NCBI GenBank assembly: GCA_934647235.1
Contig: CAKUFG010000027.1
Span: 1-39,223, forward strand
Source: an uncultured Clostridia bacterium
GTDB taxonomy: Bacteria > Bacillota > Clostridia > Christensenellales > Aristaeellaceae
Direction of reading: 5' to 3'
Length of the DNA: 39,223 bases
Below the pieces are notes generated by a model. The model was not told the origin of the DNA, made no database searches, and was given only the letters and a program-made list of their open reading frames with translations. Every line of letters starts with the position of its first letter. The stretch's first letter is position 1. This document shows positions 8,831 through 16,575 of this stretch, piece by piece. A program made the translations under genes and the position numbers.

Positions 8831-10318
8831 ATGAGAAAAATTCTTGCGTTCCTGCTGGCAGCCTGCCTGCTTGTGTCCGCAGCGCCCGCCCTGGCGCTGA
8901 AGAACGACGATGCGGCGCTGGCTGACAACTGGTACGAAATCTTTGTCTATTCGTTTGCCGACGGCAACGGCGACCGGATCGGCGATTTTATCGGTCTGAA
9001 GGAAAAGCTGCCCTATCTGCAGTCCCTGCATGTGGACGGCGTCTGGCTGATGCCCATTCATCCCTCACCCAGCTATCACAAATACGATGTGACGGACTAC
9101 CGGGCGATCGACCCGCAATACGGCACCATGGAGGATTTCCAGGCGTTTCTGGAAGCCGCGCACGAGGCGGGCATCAAAGTAATCCTTGATCTGGTGGTCA
9201 ACCACACCTCCAGCGAGCACCCGTGGTTCCAGGCTGCCAGGGCCAGCGCCGACTCGCCCTACCGCGCGTATTACAACTTCTCCGATACCCCCAAAACGGG
9301 CTACAACGCGCTGCCGGACGGCACGTACTTTGAATCCCGCTTTGTATCCACCATGCCGGATCTGAACCTGGATAACCCGCAGGTACGCGCGGAAATCGAA
9401 GAGATCATGCGCTTCTGGCTGGAAATGGGTGTGGACGGCTTCCGCCTGGACGCGGTGACAAGCTACTATACCGGCAATAAGGAAAAGAACATTTCCTTCC
9501 TGCGCTGGCTGAACGACGCGGCCAAGGCCATCCGCCCCGACTGCTTTATCGTGGGCGAATGCTGGGACAGCCTGTACACCATCCACGATTATTACGCCAG
9601 CGGCGTGGACAGCTTTTTCGCTTTCCCGGTGGCGCAGGGCGGCGGCTACATCGCCAAGATTCTGGGCAACGATGTGGAAAAGAAGGGCGAAAGCCTGGGC
9701 AACGTCATCAATCTGCTTCAGCGCGAGCTGGGCGAATACGTGATGACCCCCTTCCTGGGCAATCATGATACGCCGCGCATCGTCAACAGCGTGGGCACCA
9801 CCTCCCCCACAAACGCCAAAATGGCGTGCGGCCTGCTGAGCATTCTCAACGGCTCCATCTTCGTCTACTACGGCGATGAAATCGGCATGGCGGGCGCCGG
9901 CAACGACCCGAACAAGCGGCTGGGCATGTTCTGGGATAAAAAGATGAACATCACCCTCTGCCCGCCCGGCACGACGATTGCCGATTATCCCTTTCCCTCC
10001 GTGCTGGATCAGGAAAGCAACCCGCTTTCCATCCTGCAATACTATCGCGCGGCGCTGGCGCTGCGGCATCAGTTCCCGCAGATTGCGCGCGGCACGCCGA
10101 CCATCCTTGAAAGCCCCGATTCAAACCTGTGCCTGATTGAAAAGGACTGGCAGGGCGATAAGCTTCTCATCGCGGTCAACCTGTCCATCGACGATCTTTC
10201 CTTCCCGCTGCCCGGCGGCTATACGCGCCTGGCGGGCGAGCTGGAAATCTGGGGCGAGGCCGAGGCAAACGACGGCGAAGCGTTCGTTCCTTCCTACGGC
10301 ATTGCGATTTTTCAATAA
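8831..10318 (+). CDS. Exported GH13 alpha-amylase
   Basis: 495-residue secreted glycoside hydrolase family 13 enzyme. It starts with a clear signal peptide (MRKILAFLLA, ending APALA at about residue 24) with no lipobox. Catalytic residues: Asp207 in DGFRLDA, Glu243 in VGECWD, Asp313 in LGNHDTPRI; region I is DLVVNHTS. It would cut starch outside the cell into oligosaccharides for the binding protein and permeases. The ATG at 8831 is chosen because GGAG at 8819-8822 sits 8 bp upstream; the in-frame GTG at 8825 is too close to it. It is shorter than the cytoplasmic GH13 enzyme because it lacks the N-terminal beta domain. Closest type by eye is alpha-amylase or oligo-1,6-glucosidase-like GH13; exact linkage preference is unknown. 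Confidence 0.92.
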   Translation: MRKILAFLLAACLLVSAAPALALKNDDAALADNWYEIFVYSFADGNGDRIGDFIGLKEKLPYLQSLHVDGVWLMPIHPSPSYHKYDVTDYRAIDPQYGTMEDFQAFLEAAHEAGIKVILDLVVNHTSSEHPWFQAARASADSPYRAYYNFSDTPKTGYNALPDGTYFESRFVSTMPDLNLDNPQVRAEIEEIMRFWLEMGVDGFRLDAVTSYYTGNKEKNISFLRWLNDAAKAIRPDCFIVGECWDSLYTIHDYYASGVDSFFAFPVAQGGGYIAKILGNDVEKKGESLGNVINLLQRELGEYVMTPFLGNHDTPRIVNSVGTTSPTNAKMACGLLSILNGSIFVYYGDEIGMAGAGNDPNKRLGMFWDKKMNITLCPPGTTIADYPFPSVLDQESNPLSILQYYRAALALRHQFPQIARGTPTILESPDSNLCLIEKDWQGDKLLIAVNLSIDDLSFPLPGGYTRLAGELEIWGEAEANDGEAFVPSYGIAIFQ

Positions 10319-10365
10319 GAGATGAACCCCGCAAGGGGATTATCAAAATAAAAGGAGGAATATCC

Positions 10366-11613
10366 ATGAAAAAGGCTCTCTCTATCCTGCTGGCGCTGGT
10401 TCTGTGCCTGTGCTGCTGCGCGGCGCTGGCCGAAGGCGAAAAGGTGAAAATCACCATCGTGGACAGCGACGGCGTGACCGTCCTGAATGAGTTTGAAATC
10501 GCCAAGGGCGAAGCCGTCACCGATATCGGCTATGCAAAGGAAGGCTATGTGCTGCAGGGCGTCTACGTCACGCCCGCGCTGCTGCGCGCCTATGACGGCA
10601 AGCCCATCCAGAAGGACACCACCCTGTTCGTGGCCTGGCAGAGCGCCATGGCCGATGAGCGCCCGTGGATGCTGGCCGGCTCGCTGACGGGCTACCCGGA
10701 TAACGCCTGGGGCAAGGTCTGGCCGCAGGACAACTACCGCCTCCAGCCCGTTGAAGGCCAGTTCAACACCTTCTCCATCGACGTCAACCTCTACGCGGGC
10801 GATGAATTCAAAATCGCCGTGATCGGCGAGGGCTACGCCTGGTCGTCCGTGGACAGCCTGGACAGCCGCAACGTGGTCAAGTCCGAATACATGACCGGCG
10901 GCGAGGACGCCTTTGACACCGGCGCGAACATCAAGGTGCTGCAGGACGGCTTCTATCGCCTGACCCTGACCACCGACGCGGAAACCATCTCCCTGTGCAA
11001 GATCAGCGCCGAGCGCCTGGGCGATGCGGCGGCGGCCGAGTATTCCTTTGACCTGCAGGTGCACGCCTCCTTCCTCGGCTGGGATGTGGAGCAGAACGTA
11101 AAGCTCCAGCAGAACGGCTCGGACTACGTCTGGTACGGCGAGTTTGACTGCAACGATGACGAAGGCGAATTCGGCGTGAAGAACTACGCTTCCGACGCCT
11201 GGTTTGCGGCCGACGACGGCAACATCAAGGTCACCAAGGGCCACTACATGGTCTTCGTCAAGCTGACCGAGGACAACAGGCTGGCCGCGCCCATCGTGTG
11301 CGAGACCCCCGCGTACTACGTAGTCGGCACCTGCGGCAACGGCGGCTGGGCTGCGGACGCGAACGCCGAAAACGAAGCCTATAAGATGGCCGACAACGGC
11401 GACGGCACCTACTCCCTGAAGGTGAACTTCACCGATAAGGAAACCGCCGAATGGGCGGGCGGCAAGGTCGCCTTCAAGTGCGTTTACGGCTGCGGCGGCA
11501 ACGTGGCGAACGAATACTGGTTCGGCGCGGAAAACGGCGATAACATCCTCGTCGCTCCCGGCGAATACACCATCACCCTCAATCCCGCTGAAAAGACCGT
11601 GACGATCAAGTAA
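10366..11613 (+). CDS. Exported starch-binding protein with SusE/SusF-like modules
   Basis: 415-residue exported protein with no catalytic domain. The signal peptide (MKKALSILLA, core ending CAALA, about residue 23) contains cysteines but no convincing lipobox. About residues 26-90 form a Listeria/InlB B-repeat-like unit (VTDIGYAKEGYVLQGVY and DTTLFVAW). Three beta-sandwich-like repeats follow (about 100-220, 225-305, 310-415), sharing aromatic-rich patterns such as MLAGSLTGY, YVVGTCGNGGW, GDGTYSLKV and PGEYTITLNPAEKTVTI. That pattern resembles the starch-binding modules of Bacteroidetes SusE/SusF and related carbohydrate-binding modules; the assignment is by pattern only. It would hold starch near the exported amylase. 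AAAGGAGG at 10351-10358 precedes the ATG. It is the last gene before a strong terminator. Confidence 0.75.
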   Translation: MKKALSILLALVLCLCCCAALAEGEKVKITIVDSDGVTVLNEFEIAKGEAVTDIGYAKEGYVLQGVYVTPALLRAYDGKPIQKDTTLFVAWQSAMADERPWMLAGSLTGYPDNAWGKVWPQDNYRLQPVEGQFNTFSIDVNLYAGDEFKIAVIGEGYAWSSVDSLDSRNVVKSEYMTGGEDAFDTGANIKVLQDGFYRLTLTTDAETISLCKISAERLGDAAAAEYSFDLQVHASFLGWDVEQNVKLQQNGSDYVWYGEFDCNDDEGEFGVKNYASDAWFAADDGNIKVTKGHYMVFVKLTEDNRLAAPIVCETPAYYVVGTCGNGGWAADANAENEAYKMADNGDGTYSLKVNFTDKETAEWAGGKVAFKCVYGCGGNVANEYWFGAENGDNILVAPGEYTITLNPAEKTVTIK

Positions 11614-11631
11614 TCCCATTTCATCTTTTGC

Positions 11632-11668
11632 AGCGTGTGCTTTGTTCTGAAGCACACGCTTTTATTTT
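11632..11668 (+). terminator. Rho-independent terminator of the starch operon
   Basis: AGCGTGTGCTT (11632-11642) pairs perfectly with AAGCACACGCT (11650-11660) across a 7-nt loop, followed by TTTATTTT. It closes the operon that begins at the 3159 promoter. Confidence 0.92.
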
Positions 11669-11768
11669 GCAATTGTGAAGCAGAATTTTGCATTCATTGG
11701 CAGGGAAAGGCATGGTGTGTGTCGAATTATTCCCTATATGCAGCAATGCAAGGAAAGAGGAAGAACGC

Positions 11769-14144
11769 ATGAAAAAGCGCGGATGGCTGGCTCTCGCAAT
11801 GATTCTGATCCTGGCAGCGGCAATGACTGTCTTCCCTGCAATGGCAGGGGGAGAAAAGGCCGTTTACATGAGCGGGGACTATCAGTATATCCTCCTGGCC
11901 GATGGAACGGCGGAAATCACTAACTGTGCCAGCGAGGCAGCGTCCCTGTCCGTTCCCGATCAGCTGGATAGATATACTGTAACCAGCATCGGTCGCTGGG
12001 CGTTCGCTGGCTGCAGATTTCTTACGAGCATCACGTTGCCGGATCGCCTGACAAGCATCGGAGAGCATGCGTTCGACTCCTGCAGATTCCTTACAAGTAT
12101 CACGTTCCCGGACGGCCTGACGAGCATCGGAGACGAGGCGTTCGCTGCGTGCAAGTCCCTTGCGAGTATCACGCTGCCAAACGGTCTGACAAGCATCGGA
12201 GAAGAGGCGTTCAAGGACTGCTTCTCCCTGACGAGTGTCATACTCCCGGACAGTTTGACATCTATCGGGGATTCCGCATTCTTTCAATGCCAATCTCTTG
12301 CAAGCATTACATTTCCGAACAGCCTGACAAGCATCGGGGGATTGGCGTTCTATGGCTGCAGTTCCCTCACGAGCGTCACGCTTCCGGACAGCCTGACCAG
12401 TATCGGGGAAAACCCGTTTACAGGCTGTGACCAATTAGCGCAAATTCAGGTATCTCCTGATCATCCAGCGCTTGCTGTAATCGATGGCGCACTGTTCAGC
12501 AAGGCAGAGAAAGCGCTGATTTCCTATCCTTGCGCACTTATGCAGGAAAGCTATGCGGTTCCCGGCGGCATCACGAGCATCGGAAATTACGCTTTCTATA
12601 ATTGCAATTTTCTTACGAGCATTACGCTGCCGGACGGCCTGACGGGCATCGGAGAGCAGGCGTTTGGCAGCTGTAAATCCCTTGTAAACATCGTGATTCC
12701 AGACAGCGTGTCGACCATCGGCGACTGGGCGTTTACTGAGTGCTGCTCCCTTATGAGCGTCGTACTTCCGGACAGCCTGACGAGCATCGGAAATGAGACG
12801 TTCTCCTGGTGCAAATCCCTTACAAGCATTTCGCTGCCGGACAGTGTGACAAGCATCGGATACCGGGCGTTCATTGGCTGCGACTCCCTTGCGGGCATCA
12901 CGTTTCCAAGCAGCCTGACAAGCATCGATGGATTGGCGTTCTATAACTGCAGCTCCCTTACAAGCGTCACCCTGCCGGACGGCCTTACAAGCATCGGAGA
13001 AAAGGCGTTCAGTGACTGCAGTTCCCTTACAAGCATCACACTGCCGGATGGTCTGACGAGTATCGAAGAGCAAGCGTTCAGCAACTGCAAATCCCTTACG
13101 AGCATTACGTTACCGGACGGCCTGACAAGTATCGGAACCTGGATGTTCTCTGGCTGCGAATCCCTTTCAGGCATCACGCTGCCCGGCAGCCTGACGCACA
13201 TCGGATGCGAGGTGTTTGAGAACTGCAAATCCCTTACGAGCATTACGCTCCCGGACAGTCTGACAGATATCGAAGACAACCCGTTTATCGGCTGTGATAA
13301 ACTAACGCGAATCCAAGTGTCTCCCGATCATCCAACGCTCGCTGTGATCAATGGCGTACTGTTCAGCAAGGCAGAGAAAAAGCTGATTTGCTATCCTTGC
13401 GCACTTACGCAGGAAAGCTATACGGTTCCCAACGGCGTCACAAGCATCGAAGACGGTGCGTTCAAGGGCTGCAGATTTCTTAAGAGCATCACCCTCCCGG
13501 ACAGCCCGATCCATATCGAAGAAAACCCGTTTACAGACTGTGACGAATTAATGCGGATTCATGTGTCTTACAATCATCCAACGCTTGCCTCAATCAATGG
13601 CGTGCTGTTCAGCAAGCCAGAGAACGAGCTGATCTGCTATCCTTGCGCGTATAAGCAGGAAATCTATTCGGTTCCCAAAGGCACCACGAGCATCGGGCGC
13701 GATGCGTTCAAGGGCTGCAGATTTCTTAAGATCATCACCCTCCCGGACAGCCTGGTCAATATCGAAGAAAACCCGTTTACGGACTGTGATGAATTAACAA
13801 AAATTCTGGTCTCTCCCGATCATCCAACGCTTGCCGCAATCAATGGCGTGCTGTTCAGCAAGGCAGAGAAAGAGCTGATTTCTTATCCCTGCGCGTCTGT
13901 GCAGGAAAGCTATACGGTTCCCGACGGCATCACAAGCATTGGATGCGATGCATTCTATAACTGCAGATTTCTTACAAACATCACGCTCCCCGACAGCCTG
14001 ACGGGCATCGGAGAGGGGGCATTTACCTTCTGCGCAAACAAGCTTACCTTTGCAGTTGGCCGCGGTTCCTGGGCGGCAAACTGGTGCCACAAAAACAGGA
14101 AGGAATATACCTATCCCGACTCGCTGGACTGGCTGCATAACTAA
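11769..14144 (+). CDS. Exported BspA-like leucine-rich-repeat protein
   Basis: 791 residues. It has an N-terminal signal peptide (MKKRGWLALA, cleavage probably after PAMA near residue 27), then continuous LRR_5/BspA-type repeats of about 23 residues with the pattern LTSITLPDGLTSIGEAFxxC. Four longer inserts break the array (starting near 12411, 13278, 13524, 13770), each with the pattern VSPDHPTLA, INGVLFSKAEK, YPCA and QESYTVP. The last three lie exactly 246 bp (82 residues) apart, a recent tandem duplication. No sortase motif, C-terminal membrane anchor or SLH domain is visible, so surface attachment is unclear. BspA-like proteins usually mediate adhesion or protein binding. ATG 11769 is chosen for its AAAGAGGA ribosome site and because the signal peptide begins there; the frame is open from 11688. 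The DNA is less GC-rich than its neighbours. Own transcription unit. Confidence 0.9.
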   Translation: MKKRGWLALAMILILAAAMTVFPAMAGGEKAVYMSGDYQYILLADGTAEITNCASEAASLSVPDQLDRYTVTSIGRWAFAGCRFLTSITLPDRLTSIGEHAFDSCRFLTSITFPDGLTSIGDEAFAACKSLASITLPNGLTSIGEEAFKDCFSLTSVILPDSLTSIGDSAFFQCQSLASITFPNSLTSIGGLAFYGCSSLTSVTLPDSLTSIGENPFTGCDQLAQIQVSPDHPALAVIDGALFSKAEKALISYPCALMQESYAVPGGITSIGNYAFYNCNFLTSITLPDGLTGIGEQAFGSCKSLVNIVIPDSVSTIGDWAFTECCSLMSVVLPDSLTSIGNETFSWCKSLTSISLPDSVTSIGYRAFIGCDSLAGITFPSSLTSIDGLAFYNCSSLTSVTLPDGLTSIGEKAFSDCSSLTSITLPDGLTSIEEQAFSNCKSLTSITLPDGLTSIGTWMFSGCESLSGITLPGSLTHIGCEVFENCKSLTSITLPDSLTDIEDNPFIGCDKLTRIQVSPDHPTLAVINGVLFSKAEKKLICYPCALTQESYTVPNGVTSIEDGAFKGCRFLKSITLPDSPIHIEENPFTDCDELMRIHVSYNHPTLASINGVLFSKPENELICYPCAYKQEIYSVPKGTTSIGRDAFKGCRFLKIITLPDSLVNIEENPFTDCDELTKILVSPDHPTLAAINGVLFSKAEKELISYPCASVQESYTVPDGITSIGCDAFYNCRFLTNITLPDSLTGIGEGAFTFCANKLTFAVGRGSWAANWCHKNRKEYTYPDSLDWLHN
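13278..14015 (+). repeat. Three tandem 246-bp modules inside the LRR gene
   Basis: The landmark AACCCGTTTA-like sequence recurs at 13278, 13524 and 13770, and each copy continues into the VSPDHPTLA / LFSKAEK / YPCA block and one ordinary LRR. The copies are nearly identical in DNA, as expected from recent unequal recombination. Confidence 0.85.
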
Positions 14145-14156
14145 GGATCAATATGC

Positions 14157-14194
14157 AAAAGCGCCATGCTTTCATCAGGAAGCATGGCGCTTTT
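14157..14194. terminator. Bidirectional terminator between the LRR gene and the minus-strand genes
   Basis: AAAAGCGCCATGCTT (14157-14171) pairs perfectly with AAGCATGGCGCTTTT (14180-14194) across an 8-nt loop. T runs on both strands let it serve the LRR gene on the plus strand and the hemW unit on the minus strand. Confidence 0.92.
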
Positions 14195-14209
14195 CAGTTG
14201 CTCAGGCTT

Positions 14210-14495
14210 TTATTGCTTTTCTTTCTCCTGCATTTCGCGCAGGGCGATGTCATTCAGCACGCGGTCCTGATGCAGCTCAACGCGCACCAGGAGCAATAAT
14301 ACCAGCACAATCAGCGCGGCAATGACAAGGGCCGCGCGCGACAGGACAATCTGCCCGGCCCAATGCAGAATCAACCCCGCAAGCCCCAGCGACCGCAATT
14401 TTCAGCATGCGGCAGCCCGGCTCCAGCATGTTCAGCTTATGGCGATAGCGCTGGTCATAATCGGATTTTTTGCCCGTGTTCAAGCTTTTTCCCAT
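14210..14495 (-). pseudogene. Small membrane protein with a +1 frameshift (94 aa if corrected)
   Basis: Two short frames on the minus strand join into one sensible protein if one A is removed from the AAAA run at 14399-14402. The first frame gives MGKSLNTGKKSDYDQRYRHK and reaches MLK; the second continues LRSLGLAGLILHW, a hydrophobic segment VIAALIVLVLLLLV and a charged tail ending EMQEKEKQ, stopping at TAA 14210-14212. The corrected product has a basic soluble head, one strong membrane segment and a probably helical tail. I do not recognise the family. The ATG is 7 bp after the hemW stop, with GGGGGAG overlapping that stop, and a bidirectional terminator lies just beyond, so it looks like the last gene of the hemW unit. 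A sequencing error, a true pseudogene or programmed +1 frameshifting at AAA-A are all possible. Confidence 0.55.
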
Positions 14496-14502
14496 GCTGC
14501 GC

Positions 14503-15624
14503 CTACTCCCCCATCGCGTCCACCAGCACGCTGTTCATCACGTCCATGCCGTGCTCGGTCAGGTACAGGCGGCCATCCTGCCGCATCAGCCGGCCATCGC
14601 GCAGCGCGGGCGCAAGCCGCGCGCCGTATACATCCCATAGCGCGCGGCCATGGCGGCGGGCAAAGTCCGCCTCGTCCAGGCCCTGCGTCAGGCGCAAGCC
14701 CAGCATCAGGCTTTCAAACATTGCGTCATCGGGCGAAATCTGCTCCGTTTCCGGCGCGTCCCCGCGCAGATAGGCAGCCAGATCGGCCGGATTGGCGCGC
14801 CGCGTATTGCGCCGCAGGCTGTGCGCCGCGCAGCCAAAGCCCAGATAATCCTCCCGCCGCCAGCAGTTGACATTGTGGCGGCACTCCTCGCCCGGCAGCG
14901 CGAAATTGCTGATCTCATACTGATGAAAGCCGTGCGCGCGCAAAATATCGCGCGCCGCGCCGTACATATCGCGCTCCGCCTCCTCGCCCGGCAGGGCAAT
15001 CTCCCCGCGCGCAAGCTGCGCGGCCAGGGGCGTGCCTTCCTCCACAATCAGCGCGTAGCACGAAATATGCTGCGGCGCAAGGCTGAGCGCCGCGCCCAGC
15101 GTATCGCGCCAATCCGCCATGGTCTGGCCGGGCAGGCCCAGCATCAAATCCAGATTCAGCCGCCCGATGCCCGCCGCGCGCGCGATGCCGACGGCCTGCC
15201 GCACACCGTCCATATCATGGATACGATTGAGCCGCTTAAGCAGCGCGGGCTGCGCTGCCTGCATGCCCAGCGATATGCGGTTGGCCCCGCAGGCGGCCAG
15301 TGTATCGGCAAAGGGCTGCGTCAGCGTGCCGGGATTGCACTCCACCGTCCATTCGGCGTCCGGGGCGATATCAAAATTCGCTCGCAGCGCCTGCGCAAGC
15401 TGTCTGAACAACGCTGGCGGCAAAAGGGACGGCGTGCCGCCGCCGAAAAACACCGTATCTGCGGCGGGATGGCCGCATTCCGCCGCGCGGCGGACGATCT
15501 CGGCGCACACCGCGTCCGCATAGCGCGGCATATCGTTTTCGCGCCCCGGCCAGGACGCAAAATCGCAGTAGGCGCACTTGCGCGCGCAGAACGGCACATG
15601 GACATACAGACCCAGCGGCGGCAT
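14503..15624 (-). CDS. hemW: HemW-type radical SAM protein (HemN-like)
   Basis: 373-residue radical S-adenosylmethionine protein. The N-terminal LYVHVPFCARKCAYCDF contains CxxxCxxC, where the third Cys pair and following Phe are typical of the HemN/HemW group. FFGGGTPSLL and the ECNPGTL segment are also characteristic, and a C-terminal HemN-like domain includes HNVNCW and YLGFGCAAHSL. Family knowledge: HemW is a heme-binding chaperone, often mis-annotated as oxygen-independent coproporphyrinogen III oxidase; the short CxxxCxxC spacing and length favour HemW. The start is the ATG at 15624, which has AAAGGAGGG about 10 bp upstream and begins MPPLGLYVHV; the frame is open further to 15816, but that part crosses a dispersed inverted repeat and is not protein-like. 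A small membrane gene follows 7 bp downstream. Confidence 0.9.
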   Translation of the reverse strand: MPPLGLYVHVPFCARKCAYCDFASWPGRENDMPRYADAVCAEIVRRAAECGHPAADTVFFGGGTPSLLPPALFRQLAQALRANFDIAPDAEWTVECNPGTLTQPFADTLAACGANRISLGMQAAQPALLKRLNRIHDMDGVRQAVGIARAAGIGRLNLDLMLGLPGQTMADWRDTLGAALSLAPQHISCYALIVEEGTPLAAQLARGEIALPGEEAERDMYGAARDILRAHGFHQYEISNFALPGEECRHNVNCWRREDYLGFGCAAHSLRRNTRRANPADLAAYLRGDAPETEQISPDDAMFESLMLGLRLTQGLDEADFARRHGRALWDVYGARLAPALRDGRLMRQDGRLYLTEHGMDVMNSVLVDAMGE

Positions 15625-15676
15625 GGAAAATCGCCCTCCTTTGGGGAAAATTGCGGGGAAGAGGTACGGAAGGTAC

Positions 15677-15705
15677 GATTCTTTCTTGGAGCCCAAGAAA
15701 GAATC
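15677..15705. repeat. Perfect 13-bp inverted repeat with 3-nt loop
   Basis: GATTCTTTCTTGG (15677-15689), loop AGC, CCAAGAAAGAATC (15693-15705). There is no T tract on either side, so it is not an obvious terminator. It sits in the hemW leader and may be one end of a small dispersed element. Confidence 0.75.
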
Positions 15706-15767
15706 AAAGAAGGCTGCGTTGTGACCGTGAAAGTCGATTGAATAAAACTGGAAGGCGGCACTGCCGC

Positions 15768-15892
15768 CCCCCGTGGCAGGGAAAATTCTGCGTGTCCGGA
15801 TCGGCGCAAGCGCCATCCGTCCCCTTGAATATTTCCCCTATGGTCTGGCTTCGCCAGCCCTGCGCTGATCTGCGATCAGCGTGCCACGGGGG
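15768..15892. repeat. 125-bp element with terminal inverted repeats and nested hairpins
   Basis: CCCCCGTGGCA (15768-15778) is a perfect inverted repeat of TGCCACGGGGG (15882-15892). Inside are GGCGC/GCGCC (15803-15814), CTGGC/GCCAG (15845-15857) and CGCTGATC/GATCAGCG (15863-15881). The layout suits a MITE- or REP-like element or a folded RNA. No coding capacity. Confidence 0.5.
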
Positions 15893-15956
15893 CAGTGGTT
15901 GGGTGCGGGAATCAGGCGCGGCGGGTATAGCGATAGTTGGTGAGTGCATTCACCAA

Positions 15957-16006
15957 AAGGCTTCTCCTTGAGGAGAAGCTCCGCCGCAGGCGGTGGTGAG
16001 GTGTAG
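15957..16006 (+). repeat. Dispersed repeat copy 1
   Basis: AAGGCTTCTCC-TTG-AGGAGAAGCT hairpin, then a variable GC stem (CCGCCGCAGGCGG) and a GGTGAGGTGTAG tail. Same design as copies at 16163, 16255, 16371, 16460 and 39165. Confidence 0.75.
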
Positions 16007-16162
16007 GCTGCGCAGCAGCCGTTAGCAAAACTATATAGAGATAACGCCGCTGCGGCGGCTACGGCCCTCACAATTCGGCATAGTCATTTTGCGGCGCTGA
16101 CGCTAGCAAAACTCATTGGCGCTGCATCCGCCTTCATCTGCCACAGGCAGCGGCGGATTACG

Positions 16163-16214
16163 CGCCTCATCCGGCTCATTGCATTCGCCACCTTCTCCTC
16201 AAGGAGAAGGCTTT
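16163..16214 (-). repeat. Dispersed repeat copy 2
   Basis: On the minus strand: AGCCTTCTCC-TTG-AGGAGAAGGT followed by a gap and CCGGATGAGG. It is closest to the copy at the right edge of the window (39165). Confidence 0.75.
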
Positions 16215-16254
16215 TGGTTGGCTACGATTTCCAGCATACGTAAGCTGTTGCATT

Positions 16255-16310
16255 CCCCCTCATCCGTCTCGCTATACGCTCGACACCTTCCCCCTTCTGG
16301 GGGAAGGCTT
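16255..16310 (-). repeat. Dispersed repeat copy 3
   Basis: On the minus strand: AAGCCTTCCCCC-AGA-AGGGGGAAGGT, then a variable stem and GACGGATGAGGGGG. The hairpin arms differ from copies 1 and 2 by compensating changes, so the fold is kept. Confidence 0.7.
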
Positions 16311-16370
16311 CTATAGTCGCGTACTTGCTAACAAATGGTCTGCGATAGCCATATCATCGAACTCACAAAT

Positions 16371-16419
16371 AAGGCTTCTCCTTGGGGAGAAGCTCCGCCG
16401 CAGGCGGTGATGAGGGGGC
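16371..16419 (+). repeat. Dispersed repeat copy 4
   Basis: AAGGCTTCTCC-TTG-GGGAGAAGCT, the CCGCCGCAGGCGG stem and TGATGAGGGGG. Nearly identical to copy 1. Confidence 0.75.
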
Positions 16420-16459
16420 TGGTTATGCGGAAACTCAAGTAATATTTATATGCTGCATT

Positions 16460-16507
16460 CCCCCTCATCCGTCTCTCTGCGCCTCGCCGCCTTCTCCGCA
16501 TCAGCGG
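16460..16507 (-). repeat. Dispersed repeat copy 5, partial
   Basis: On the minus strand: GGAGAAGGCGGCGAGGC and then GAGACGGATGAGGGG. The first hairpin arm is altered or lost. Confidence 0.6.
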
Positions 16508-16545
16508 CAAATCCTCCATTTCATTTATGATAGCACGTTTCCCGC

Positions 16546-16575
16546 GCATAGTAAAGGCGCGGCGCGCCCATACTT
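16546..16575 (+). promoter_or_regulatory. Sigma-G-type (forespore) promoter of gerKA
   Basis: GCATA at 16546-16550, an 18-bp spacer and CATACTT at 16569-16575 closely match the sigma-G -35 (GHATR) and -10 (CATWYTA) patterns known from Bacillus and Clostridium. It lies 31 bp before the gerKA start. Germinant receptor operons are classically made in the forespore under sigma-G, so context and sequence agree. Confidence 0.7.

Noticed and set aside
10325..10338. CCCC-GCAA-GGGG hairpin between the exported amylase and the starch-binding protein genes as a terminator
   Set aside because: Only four base pairs, no T tract and a short distance to the next ribosome site; at most an RNA-stability element.
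11990..14015. CRISPR-like regular repeats
   Set aside because: The regular 69-bp spacing encodes leucine-rich repeats in one continuous frame; there are no unique spacers and no cas genes.
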